Assembly: GCF_902364365.1 (NCBI RefSeq)
Contig: NZ_CABJDN010000014.1
Span: 81,202-145,201, forward strand
Direction of reading: 5' to 3'
DNA length: 64,000 nt
Origin: Bacteroides intestinalis
GTDB taxonomy: Bacteria; Bacteroidota; Bacteroidia; Bacteroidales; Bacteroidaceae
The notes beneath the pieces are model-generated. The model was not told the origin of the DNA. It worked only from the letters and a program-made list of their open reading frames with translations, and ran no database searches. Positions 33,072-40,445 of the stretch are shown one piece after another. The translations under genes and the position numbers were made by a program. Numbering within the stretch: the first letter of the stretch is position 1; the number at the start of each line of letters is the position of its first letter.

Positions 33072-34946
33072 TTATCTGCCCGAAAGTACCAGCAGAACGT
33101 TAATATCGCTTGGGGACACTCCCGGAATTCGGCTTGCTTGAGCAATGGTTTCCGGGTCAATCTTTACCAACTTCTGTCTTGCTTCGGTGGAAAGGGATTG
33201 AATGGAATTATAGTCAAACTTCCCTTTGATTTTTATACTTTCCAGACGGGCAAGCTTATCTGCTATAATTCGTTCCCGTCCGATATAGCCTTCATATTTA
33301 ATAAGGATTTCGGCAGCCTCGATGATTTCCTCTTTTCTTTCGGTAACTTTATTCAGCTCCCGGCGAAAAGCGTCGACGTGTTCCGCCATATTTTCAAGAG
33401 TGACTTGCGGACGGTTTATCAAATCTATTAATTTGCATCCCTGGCGCAGGGGAGTAGTTCCTAACTGCTCGAGTACCGGATTTATTAATGCCGGTTTCAT
33501 CGAATAGTTTCGGGTAAATTCAACAATGTTACTGATAGCTTCACGTTTCCGCTTCAGTAGTTCATAGCGGTCTTCTTTCACTAATCCGAGTTTCCATGCT
33601 TTTTCAGTGAGTCGCATGTCTGCGTCGTCCATGCGCAGCAAGATTCTATATTCCGCACGTGAAGTAAACATACGATAAGGTTCATCCACACCTTTTGTTA
33701 CTAAGTCATCGATCAATACGCCGATATATGCTTCATCGCGTGCCAGAGTAAAAGGTTCTCCGCCATGGCAATTAATATGCGCATTGATACCGGCAATGAT
33801 TCCTTGTCCGGCGGCTTCTTCGTATCCGGTAGTTCCATTTACTTGTCCGGCAAAGAATAAGTTCTTGATTTTTTTCGATTCCAACGTATGTTTAAGTTGG
33901 GTTGGATCGAAGTAATCATACTCAATGGCATATCCCGGACGGTAAATCACCAGATCTTTAAATGCAGGGACTTTCTTTAAAGCTTCTATTTGTATATTCA
34001 TCGGAAGTGATGAAGAGAAACCATTCAAGTAAAGTTCCTGTGTTGTCTCTCCTTCCGGTTCAAGGAAAAGCTGATGCTGTTCCTTATCAGGAAATGTCAC
34101 AATCTTGGTCTCAATGCTAGGGCAATAGCGGGGACCTATACTTTGAATCTGTCCGTTGAAAAGGGGAGAATCCGGCAGCCCCTCACGCAACACACGATGC
34201 ACTTCTTCGTTCGTAAAGCAAGTCCAGCATGGGAGTTGTTTCAGGTGACGCACACTGGTATCCATGAACGAAAATTTGTGGAAGTCACATTCTCCATCCT
34301 GGGTTTCCATATATTCATAGTGTACACTTCGTCCGTCTATGCGTACAGGGGTACCGGTTTTCATGCGTCCGTATTCGACACCATGTTTTGCGATGGATTC
34401 AGTTAATTCGTAGGATGCAGGCTCTGCCATACGTCCACCTGCAAGCTGGGTACGTCCTATATGCATTAACCCGTTCAGGAAAGTTCCGGCTGTTAATATG
34501 ATACACTTGGCGCGGAAAGTCACATCGAGGAAAGTAGTCAGCCCGGTAATTTCTCCGTTTTCAACGAGAATGCCGCGTACGGTATCTTGCCAGATGTGCA
34601 GGTTAGGAATGTTTTCTAATATTTCGCGCCATGCCCAGATGAATTTATTGCGGTCGCATTGTGCGCGTGGACTCCACATGGCGGGACCTTTGGAACGGTT
34701 CAATATACGGAACTGGATAGCGGTTTGATCGGTTACTAATCCCATGTATCCTCCTAAAGCATCTACTTCGCGTACTATTTGTCCTTTGGCAATACCGCCT
34801 ATGGCAGGGTTACAACTCATTTGACCTATCTTATTCATGTCCATGGTGATAAGACAGGTTTTTGAACCCAGATTTGCCGCAGCCGCAGCTGCTTCACAAC
34901 CGGCATGTCCGGCTCCAATCACGATAACGTCGTATTTAAACTCCAT
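33072..34946 (-). CDS. mnmG: tRNA uridine-5-carboxymethylaminomethyl modification enzyme, FAD-binding subunit
   Basis: 624 residues, standard length. N-terminal FAD-binding Rossmann motif GAGHAGCEAA (about residues 11-20), MNKIGQMSCNPAIGGIAKG (about 41-60), the GTFLNGLMHIG stretch and RPGYAIEYD near residue 340, and the C-terminal MnmE-binding helical domain. With MnmE it modifies the wobble uridine of several tRNAs. It begins the minus-strand series and faces a plus-strand regulator across a 365-base gap holding an unusual repeat. Confidence 0.97.
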   Translation of the reverse strand: MEFKYDVIVIGAGHAGCEAAAAAANLGSKTCLITMDMNKIGQMSCNPAIGGIAKGQIVREVDALGGYMGLVTDQTAIQFRILNRSKGPAMWSPRAQCDRNKFIWAWREILENIPNLHIWQDTVRGILVENGEITGLTTFLDVTFRAKCIILTAGTFLNGLMHIGRTQLAGGRMAEPASYELTESIAKHGVEYGRMKTGTPVRIDGRSVHYEYMETQDGECDFHKFSFMDTSVRHLKQLPCWTCFTNEEVHRVLREGLPDSPLFNGQIQSIGPRYCPSIETKIVTFPDKEQHQLFLEPEGETTQELYLNGFSSSLPMNIQIEALKKVPAFKDLVIYRPGYAIEYDYFDPTQLKHTLESKKIKNLFFAGQVNGTTGYEEAAGQGIIAGINAHINCHGGEPFTLARDEAYIGVLIDDLVTKGVDEPYRMFTSRAEYRILLRMDDADMRLTEKAWKLGLVKEDRYELLKRKREAISNIVEFTRNYSMKPALINPVLEQLGTTPLRQGCKLIDLINRPQVTLENMAEHVDAFRRELNKVTERKEEIIEAAEILIKYEGYIGRERIIADKLARLESIKIKGKFDYNSIQSLSTEARQKLVKIDPETIAQASRIPGVSPSDINVLLVLSGR

Positions 34947-34970
34947 TCATTCAATGTATTTAAAACAGTG

Positions 34971-34978
34971 CAAAGTTA
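34971..34978 (-). promoter_or_regulatory. -7 promoter element (TAACTTTG) of mnmG
   Basis: Minus-strand TAnnTTTG match 24 bases before the mnmG start codon; the -33 region has no exact TTTG. Confidence 0.5.
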
Positions 34979-35090
34979 CGAAAAAAACTGCTACCCATCC
35001 AGTTTTTCTTTTTCTTATCATTGTTTAAGGTAAGGCAAGGTGTAGAGAAAACCTTAAATGCGTTTTGGTCAGAAACACTTCTGAACTATA

Positions 35091-35200
35091 CCAACTCTGT
35101 ATCAACTCCGTGTTTTCTCCACTCCTATACGGAGATGAAAGAAGTGGAGTTGGTGTGGACTTGGTATGGAGTTGGTACGGCCTTGATACGGAGTTGGTCT
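35091..35200. repeat. Imperfect 10-base tandem repeat arranged as a large inverted repeat
   Basis: The right half (35145-35199) is built of degenerate units around GGAGTTGGTA repeated about every 10 bases. The left half (35091-35111) is its reverse complement: bases 35091-35111 pair with 35177-35197 at 18 of 21 positions. The arm is followed by a T-rich tract (35198-35206). The middle contains a further CTCC/GGAG pairing. The result is a long imperfect hairpin with a repeating internal unit between two divergent genes. Confidence 0.75.
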
Positions 35201-35311
35201 TTTTTGTCCTGTTTATCGGTTGCAAAAGAAAACTTCTGATGTTTTTTTAACTATCTGTTGTTATTTCTTTTTGTTTTCATTTTCTTTGTTGTCAAATAAC
35301 CGAATAGCTTT

Positions 35312-36943
35312 ATGTTAAACCGATTGAGAGGCTTACTTTCTGTTTTTTGTTTGATTCTGATTCTTGCTTCTTGTAGTAAAAAGGTGGAGAATGAACAATT
35401 ACTGCGTGCTGAAATATTAATGCATTCTTCTGTCGACAGCAGCTACCTGATTCTACAATCCATCTCTCCGGATATTCTCACCAAACCCGAACAAATGTAT
35501 TATGGATTGCTTTTGGCAGAAACTATGGATAAGAAATATCTTTCTCTGTTACCTTGTGATTCTTTGCTTAATGAGGCTATTCATTACTATGGTAGCGGCA
35601 TCAATCGTGCCAAGGCGTTGATGTATAAAGGACGTCTTCAGAATCGTATGAATATGTATAAAGAAGCTATTGAAAGCGATTTTGCTGCTTTGAAAGAGCT
35701 TGGTGGCACGGATGGCGAGGAGTTAAGGATAAAGGGAATGATTTATGAGGATCTGGGAAATTTATATGTTTCGCAGGTTCTCATAGATAAAGGAATGGAT
35801 ATGTTCTTAAAATCGCAGGATTGCTTTATACGTTGCAATTATAAAAAAGGGTTGTGTTTTGTCTCTAATGATATAGGCTGGACGTATCTATTGAAAGGTG
35901 ATACTCTGCGTGCTCGTGATAATATGAAGTATGCTTTGGGGTTGGCTTTGGGAGAAAACGATTCAATGACCGTATCAATGGCTAATCATAACCTAAGTTG
36001 TGCCTATAAGGAAGTGGACTCTATGCTTTTTTATGGAAAACGGTCTTTGGCATTTGGTAAAAGAATGGCTGCCAAAGCAGCAATTATGGTAGGTTATGCA
36101 TTTATGAACCATGAACAATTGGATTCTGCTGATTATTATTTCAGACAAGCATTACAGGATACAGTGATAGAGACAAAAGCTTTAGCTCTTTATGGTTTGA
36201 AAGATGTGATGGAGATGAAAGGAGACTATCAGCAGGCATTAGGTTATCTGGATAACTACTCTGTGACTATGAACTCCATTTTCGATAAGCAAAATCCCGA
36301 AGTGGAGCAGAAGATTTATGAATATGAGGCCAAAATGAAAGTTTATAAAGAAAAAGTGCAGATGCAGATACTGTTTATTGGTCTGGCTGTTTTGTGTTTG
36401 CTCATTATCCTTTTCATGGTCTGGTATATTCAGCGAATAAAACGTCGGAGAGACTTTTCTGAATTGGAACATAAGTATGATAGGGCTTTATTGGAAGTGG
36501 ATATAGTAGGACTACAGTATTATGTCTCTTCGTTGCGGAGAGAGCAGGAAGAGGATAAAAGGCAGATCTCTCAAAAAGAGTGTGAGATCAGAAAATTGGC
36601 CGATGAAAAGGGGGAATTATGCAATGTTATTTTTAAAGAGACTTCTATTTATAAAAAAATAGAGCGGCTTAGTCATCAGGAAAAGACTAAGAATAAACAG
36701 GAGCTGCGTATTTTATTGGAAAATGAACAGAAGCAGCTTCGTTCTACTGTTATGGAAATATATAAGGGTTATATAGACTATTTGTATCAAACCTATCCTA
36801 AATATACAGAGAATGATTGTCTTTTTTCATGCCTTTCACTTTGCGGGTTAGATGATTTTACAATTGCCCTTTGCTTTGGGAATGTGAACAAGCAAATTGT
36901 GGTTCAAAGGCGGCACCGGATAAAATTGAAGACTGCTAATTAG
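35312..36943 (+). CDS. TPR-containing membrane regulator
   Basis: 543 residues. The N-terminus has a hydrophobic signal with a lipobox-like Cys21 (LILASC). About residues 60-330 form TPR-type helical pairs (for example LMYKGRLQNRMNMYKEAIESD). One strong transmembrane segment is at about 350-370, followed by RIKRRRD and a long charged coiled coil (about 375-480). The C-terminal about 60 residues (Y-P-K-Y-T-E-N-D-C... then GNVNKQIVVQRRHRIK) look like a degenerate helix-turn-helix. This periplasmic-TPR/TM/cytosolic-output layout is common in Bacteroides one-piece regulators (DUF6377-like, from memory). Directly upstream of the DUF2589 island, which it may control. Confidence 0.7.
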   Translation: MLNRLRGLLSVFCLILILASCSKKVENEQLLRAEILMHSSVDSSYLILQSISPDILTKPEQMYYGLLLAETMDKKYLSLLPCDSLLNEAIHYYGSGINRAKALMYKGRLQNRMNMYKEAIESDFAALKELGGTDGEELRIKGMIYEDLGNLYVSQVLIDKGMDMFLKSQDCFIRCNYKKGLCFVSNDIGWTYLLKGDTLRARDNMKYALGLALGENDSMTVSMANHNLSCAYKEVDSMLFYGKRSLAFGKRMAAKAAIMVGYAFMNHEQLDSADYYFRQALQDTVIETKALALYGLKDVMEMKGDYQQALGYLDNYSVTMNSIFDKQNPEVEQKIYEYEAKMKVYKEKVQMQILFIGLAVLCLLIILFMVWYIQRIKRRRDFSELEHKYDRALLEVDIVGLQYYVSSLRREQEEDKRQISQKECEIRKLADEKGELCNVIFKETSIYKKIERLSHQEKTKNKQELRILLENEQKQLRSTVMEIYKGYIDYLYQTYPKYTENDCLFSCLSLCGLDDFTIALCFGNVNKQIVVQRRHRIKLKTAN

Positions 36944-37077
36944 CTCTTCTCTGAAAGAATGTTATTGTTTTGTTTTGTAAATTATTGATAAACAGAATGT
37001 TGTAATAAATAGATGTTATCGTTTTTATTCTGTTTTTTGCTTTTATGTCACTAACTTCGTCACATTATTAATCCTTA

Positions 37078-37452
37078 ATGAGCGTGAGACACATGAAAGC
37101 ATTATCGTTTGTTCTATTCAGTGGTTTATTTATAGTGCAGCCGTTTTGCATATTTTTAAATGCATCAGTTGAAACTGCATCTGTTCCGGCAGAAAAGAAG
37201 GAAATCAAAAGACCGATTCATATCCATTTATTAAAAGGAAATGGATCAGTTCGTTCCATACTTCCTATAATTCCGGGTTATATTCAGGATAATCAACTTT
37301 ATATTTGTTTTGAGACTTTTATCGGCAATAAATGTTTGGTAGTTAGAGATGCTGTTTCCGGTGAAATCGTGTATTCTGGCACTTTCACTGGTAATACTCT
37401 TGTTATAACCTTAACTAATCGGGGTGAGTCTTATACAGTGGAAATTGTGTAG
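37078..37452 (+). CDS. DUF3244-like small secreted protein
   Basis: 124 residues; a signal peptide follows the basic start (MKALSFVLFSG, from Met6 at 37093, which may be the true start). The mature part is a single Ig-like beta domain: RPIHIHLLKG, then ILPIIPGYIQDNQLYICF and a closing YSGTFTGNTLVITL...YTVEIV, the pattern of the DUF3244 family of Bacteroides exported proteins of unknown function. It lies 134 bases after the TPR regulator and 9 bases before a tiny basic reading frame. Confidence 0.7.
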   Translation: MSVRHMKALSFVLFSGLFIVQPFCIFLNASVETASVPAEKKEIKRPIHIHLLKGNGSVRSILPIIPGYIQDNQLYICFETFIGNKCLVVRDAVSGEIVYSGTFTGNTLVITLTNRGESYTVEIV

Positions 37453-37461
37453 GAAAGTGCT

Positions 37462-37584
37462 ATGGGTGAACGCATCACTATCAGGTTCTATCCGACAGAA
37501 CTACCTAAAAAGAAGAAAGGTTTTTTTGTCCGCCTATTCAATCGCATAAAAACAGTGATTAGGAAATTTCTGAGTTTTAGTTAA
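37462..37584 (+). CDS. Short basic peptide, 40 residues
   Basis: An open frame too short for usual gene calling. It starts 9 bases after the DUF3244 stop with a plausible ribosome site (AGGAAAG at 37451-37457). The product begins MGERITIRFYPTEL, then a KKKK cluster and a hydrophobic/basic alternation to its end; about a third of it is Lys or Arg. No family known. It could be a membrane- or nucleic-acid-binding peptide, or a fragment of an older gene. Confidence 0.45.
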   Translation: MGERITIRFYPTELPKKKKGFFVRLFNRIKTVIRKFLSFS

Positions 37585-37616
37585 CTTTTTTAATAACTTC
37601 TTCAAAACACATTAGT

Positions 37617-38282
37617 ATGGATACAAATTTATTGTCAATGTCGCAGCAGTTCTCCGGGCTGCCAATGGAAAGTTTAATCGGAGGTCCTTTGAATGCAGCC
37701 GCTAAGGCGAATTCTGCAATGGCTCTTACCCAAACAAGATTTATGTTGGACACTTGTTTTAACAGGAAGGAAGTTGGTACAACCGAACCGAAGAGCTATC
37801 AGTATGAACCCATTATGATTGATATGATCCTCACCAGGAGTGTTATTGGTCCGGGAGCTACTGAGGGTGCTGATCCTGTTATTAAACCAGCTTCAACCAA
37901 ATTTACTTTGCCTCTACTTACAATTCTTCCTATCAATTCTCTGGCTGTTGAAACTGTGGATATTAATTTTGAGATGGAAGTGAAATCAAGTTTCTCAGAA
38001 GATGACAATAAAGCGAAAGAATCTGAGAGTAAAGGTGAGGGTAGTTTTGAAACAAAATTAGGTTGGGGACCGCTATCAGTTACTATTAAGGGGTCGGCCA
38101 GCTATTCTTCAAAGGATTCTGAGACTCATAATACGCATTATGAGAAAAGTAATTCTGCCAAGTATACTGTTAATGTACATGCAGGCCAACTTCCACTTCC
38201 TAAAGGAGTAAATACTATCATCGAAGCATTTACAAAAGCAATCCAACCGATAGAGTTGAAGAGCCCTAGTGCACAACCGTAA
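37617..38282 (+). CDS. DUF2589 protein, copy 1
   Basis: 221 residues, no signal peptide. It shows the DUF2589 pattern: an N-terminal helix with LPMESLIGGPLNAAAKANSAM (a glycine/alanine-rich amphipathic helix), then the strand block TLPLLTILPINSLAVETVDINFEM, and a C-terminal VHAGQLPLPKGVNTIIEAF. Between them a region rich in Ser, Glu and Lys (about 125-175) suggests a flexible loop. The function of the family is unknown; the amphipathic helix plus beta-sandwich layout suggests a self-assembling structural protein. Copies 2 and 3 follow. Confidence 0.85.
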   Translation: MDTNLLSMSQQFSGLPMESLIGGPLNAAAKANSAMALTQTRFMLDTCFNRKEVGTTEPKSYQYEPIMIDMILTRSVIGPGATEGADPVIKPASTKFTLPLLTILPINSLAVETVDINFEMEVKSSFSEDDNKAKESESKGEGSFETKLGWGPLSVTIKGSASYSSKDSETHNTHYEKSNSAKYTVNVHAGQLPLPKGVNTIIEAFTKAIQPIELKSPSAQP

Positions 38283-38351
38283 AGAATAGGATTATTCCTG
38301 CTACTTAGTGAATAGGATAAGATATTTGATATCAAGTAAAAAGAAAAAATT

Positions 38352-38981
38352 ATGGCTGAAAACGAGCAAGGTACATTCAAACCTCAATTTGGGGCAGAAC
38401 TTAACATTGAGTCGATCATTGGTGCTCCTTTGGTAGCGGCATCCAAGGCCAATGTTATGATGCTGACCGGGCAGACCCAATTTTTGCTTGATTATTGCTT
38501 CACAAAGGAGGAGGGAAGTGACTTGCGTCAGCCTCTTATGATAGAGATGATACTGAGTCAGCCGGTTGTTGATCATACAAAGCAACCGACTGATCCGGGA
38601 TACATCTCTATCAATAAAATGGCTTTTCAGGTTCCTTTGCTGTGTTTATTGCCTTTAAATTCTCTTGCAATAGATAAGATCAATGTAGACTTTGATCTGG
38701 AGATTACGTCGGTAGGTTCTTATAATTATGAATCAAAAGTGAATGCAGATGTACAACTTGTAGAGAGGAAGGCGGTTTTGAACGGGAGAATTGCTCCGGC
38801 CAAACAGGAGTATAAGAAGAATTCGCATGAGCAATATGATAGCACTTTGTCAAGCCGCCTTAAAGTAAATATTCATGCAGGCAGATTGCCTTTACCCAAA
38901 GGAGTATTGACTATACTTGATTTGTATACGAAATCAATACAACCCATACAGAAAATAGATAAACAGTCAGAAAAAGAATAA
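38352..38981 (+). CDS. DUF2589 protein, copy 2
   Basis: 209 residues, clearly paralogous to copy 1: LNIESIIGAPLVAASKANVMM matches the N-terminal helix, VPLLCLLPLNSLAIDKINVDFDLEI the central strands, and IHAGRLPLPKGVLTILDLYTKSIQPI the C-terminus, which is nearly the same as copy 1 in its final 25 residues. No signal peptide. It starts 69 bases after copy 1 and is followed 4 bases later by the zinc-ribbon gene, so they share a transcript. Two diverged copies side by side suggest a hetero-oligomer. Confidence 0.85.
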   Translation: MAENEQGTFKPQFGAELNIESIIGAPLVAASKANVMMLTGQTQFLLDYCFTKEEGSDLRQPLMIEMILSQPVVDHTKQPTDPGYISINKMAFQVPLLCLLPLNSLAIDKINVDFDLEITSVGSYNYESKVNADVQLVERKAVLNGRIAPAKQEYKKNSHEQYDSTLSSRLKVNIHAGRLPLPKGVLTILDLYTKSIQPIQKIDKQSEKE

Positions 38982-38985
38982 AAGT

Positions 38986-39183
38986 ATGATAGATCAGTAT
39001 ATTCCGTGTCCGGTATGCAAAACTCAAATTCCCATTGATTTGCATTTGTTAGTTCAAGGTGTGCAATTTTCATGTCCTAATTGTCAGGCAGCCATTGGAT
39101 TGAGTGCAGAGAGTCGTCCGATAGTGAATGAGGCTGTTGATAATTTTGAAAAGCTGAAAAAATTATCTCCTCAAAAAGAGTGA
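38986..39183 (+). CDS. Small zinc-ribbon protein
   Basis: 65 residues with two CxxC knuckles: CPVCKT (residues 8-13) and CPNCQA (about 30-35), spaced as in zinc ribbons, then a short helix. Cytoplasmic, probably a metal-stabilised nucleic acid or protein binding module. It starts four bases after copy 2 and is followed by the third DUF2589-like gene, so it belongs to the same set. No function can be assigned. Confidence 0.75.
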   Translation: MIDQYIPCPVCKTQIPIDLHLLVQGVQFSCPNCQAAIGLSAESRPIVNEAVDNFEKLKKLSPQKE

Positions 39184-39216
39184 AATGGATAGCGTCGAAT
39201 CATTAAATTTATCGAT

Positions 39217-39672
39217 ATGATTAGTTTTAAATTGTTTGTGGAAGCCATCCACCATGCCATTGTTAGTGCCAGTGACTCACTGATGGACAAGAATGAAGGC
39301 TTGCTGGATAAGTATTTTGAGAAACCGGCTGTCGGGGCAGGAAAAGATAAAGGAGCATTGATTCCGAAAATAGTGAAACTTGAATATCCTACTTTGGATG
39401 ATGTCGGGGCAGTTACCACTACAACGGTTCAGGTCCCCTTAATTACATTGGTGCCCGTCACAGCCTCTAAAATAGAGAAAGCTACAGTGACGGCAGAGTT
39501 TGCATTGGAGGTTATAAACAATGAATTGCAAATCAGTTTTCCCAATAATAAATCATCGGAGAATGCTACGGTTGGGAAGCTGGAAATTGTTATTTCGCCA
39601 CAAGAATTGACGGACGGGTTGGAGTTGATTATTGAAGGGTATGCCAATGCTTTGAAGAGGCAGATTACCTGA
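39217..39672 (+). CDS. Divergent, shortened DUF2589-like protein, copy 3
   Basis: 151 residues. Weaker but ordered likeness to copies 1 and 2: an N-terminal amphipathic helix (VEAIHHAIVSASDSLMDKNEGLLDKYF), a central strand block VQVPLITLVPVTASKIEKATVTAEFAL that aligns with LPLLTILPINSLAVETVDINFEM of copy 1, and an ending ELIIEGYANALKRQI equivalent to TIIEAFTKAIQPIE. The Ser/Glu-rich central loop of copy 1 is missing. I read it as a third, minimal member of the family; by its length, a core-fold version. Confidence 0.65.
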   Translation: MISFKLFVEAIHHAIVSASDSLMDKNEGLLDKYFEKPAVGAGKDKGALIPKIVKLEYPTLDDVGAVTTTTVQVPLITLVPVTASKIEKATVTAEFALEVINNELQISFPNNKSSENATVGKLEIVISPQELTDGLELIIEGYANALKRQIT

Positions 39673-39712
39673 TAAAATTTCTCAATTATTCATTTTAAAA
39701 GTCGAAGCTACT

Positions 39713-40171
39713 ATGAGTGTTTATAAATGTAAGTACTTCAAAATTCAGGAATTAGTCTGTAATCATGTGATGCAGAGCTACTCGGAAGAACAGGTATGGT
39801 CTTTCTTGGATGAAGATTTAAAGAAGACATTGGATATTATCCGTGAGATACTGGGTGTTCCTCTTACAATTAATCAGCCCAAGATGAAAGTATTTCAAAG
39901 AGGGTTAAGGTGTCATTTATGCGATCTTGTTCAGAAAAATAAGACTCCCTATATTACGACTCATATACAGGGTAAAGCCGTTGATATCCTGTTACCGACA
40001 GATTGTGGAATGACAGCAGAAGATGCAAGACATAAAATTCAGGAATCAGCTGATAAACTACCATGCAATATCCGCTTTGAACATCTGCAAAAAGGAGTTC
40101 CTATCTCATGGATACATGTGGATGTAAGAGATAACGAAAGGGATGAGAAAGTATATTGGTTTAATGTCTGA
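39713..40171 (+). CDS. Phage-type M15 peptidase (D-Ala-D-Ala carboxypeptidase fold)
   Basis: 152 residues without signal peptide. The zinc ligands of M15 peptidases are in place: THIQGKAVD (His84 and Asp91, consensus SxHxxGxAxD) and WIHVD (His135, with Asp137). The N-terminus KYFKIQELVC recalls peptidase_M15_3 endolysins of phages. It should cut peptide bonds in cell wall stem peptides. With no export signal it would need a lysis or injection device to reach the wall. It is the last gene of the DUF2589 set, 40 bases after copy 3, and is followed by a strong terminator. Confidence 0.85.
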   Translation: MSVYKCKYFKIQELVCNHVMQSYSEEQVWSFLDEDLKKTLDIIREILGVPLTINQPKMKVFQRGLRCHLCDLVQKNKTPYITTHIQGKAVDILLPTDCGMTAEDARHKIQESADKLPCNIRFEHLQKGVPISWIHVDVRDNERDEKVYWFNV

Positions 40172-40202
40172 ATATTCCTGAAAATTCTGTTTTTGCAAGG
40201 CA

Positions 40203-40250
40203 TTGACTTCTTGTAGGCAAACAAATAATGTGTTGCCTGCAAGAAGTCAA
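40203..40250 (+). terminator. Strong terminator closing the DUF2589 set
   Basis: An 18-base stem with one G-U pair (40203-40220 with 40233-40250), 12-base loop, then TTTTGTTATT on the plus strand. It marks the end of the island transcript. Confidence 0.88.
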
Positions 40251-40408
40251 TTTTGTTATTGATCCGATTAGAAGGTTGTAGTTGCAGTATTCCAAGTTTC
40301 TGCTATTATCTTGGCAGATTGATTATTTCCTTCTACATTTAGTTGTTAAATGGTAAGATTCTTGCATTTATTGAACCAATTGCGTTATTTTGAAAATGAA
40401 TTAGTGAC

Positions 40409-40416
40409 TAACTTTG
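40409..40416 (+). promoter_or_regulatory. -7 promoter element (TAACTTTG) of the GH2 gene
   Basis: Matches TAnnTTTG and lies 29 bases before the ATG. A TTTG box occurs upstream (40389-40392), but the spacer is 16 bases rather than 19-21, so the promoter may depend on an activator. Confidence 0.55.
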
Positions 40417-40445
40417 CTTCCAAACATTTAGAATAGTTACATACC

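Larger units (their letters stand above)
34947..35311. other. Divergent intergenic region mnmG / TPR regulator
   Basis: Holds the mnmG promoter element (34971-34978) and the inverted/tandem repeat at 35091-35200. Short open frames on both strands across the repeat are low-complexity artefacts of it. I see no clear TAnnTTTG box for the plus-strand gene. Confidence 0.5.

Noticed and set aside
35025..35250. Short frames on both strands over the repeat
   Set aside because: They are translations of the repeat unit (Trp/Ser/Tyr-rich on one strand, Pro/Thr/Ser on the other), not genes.
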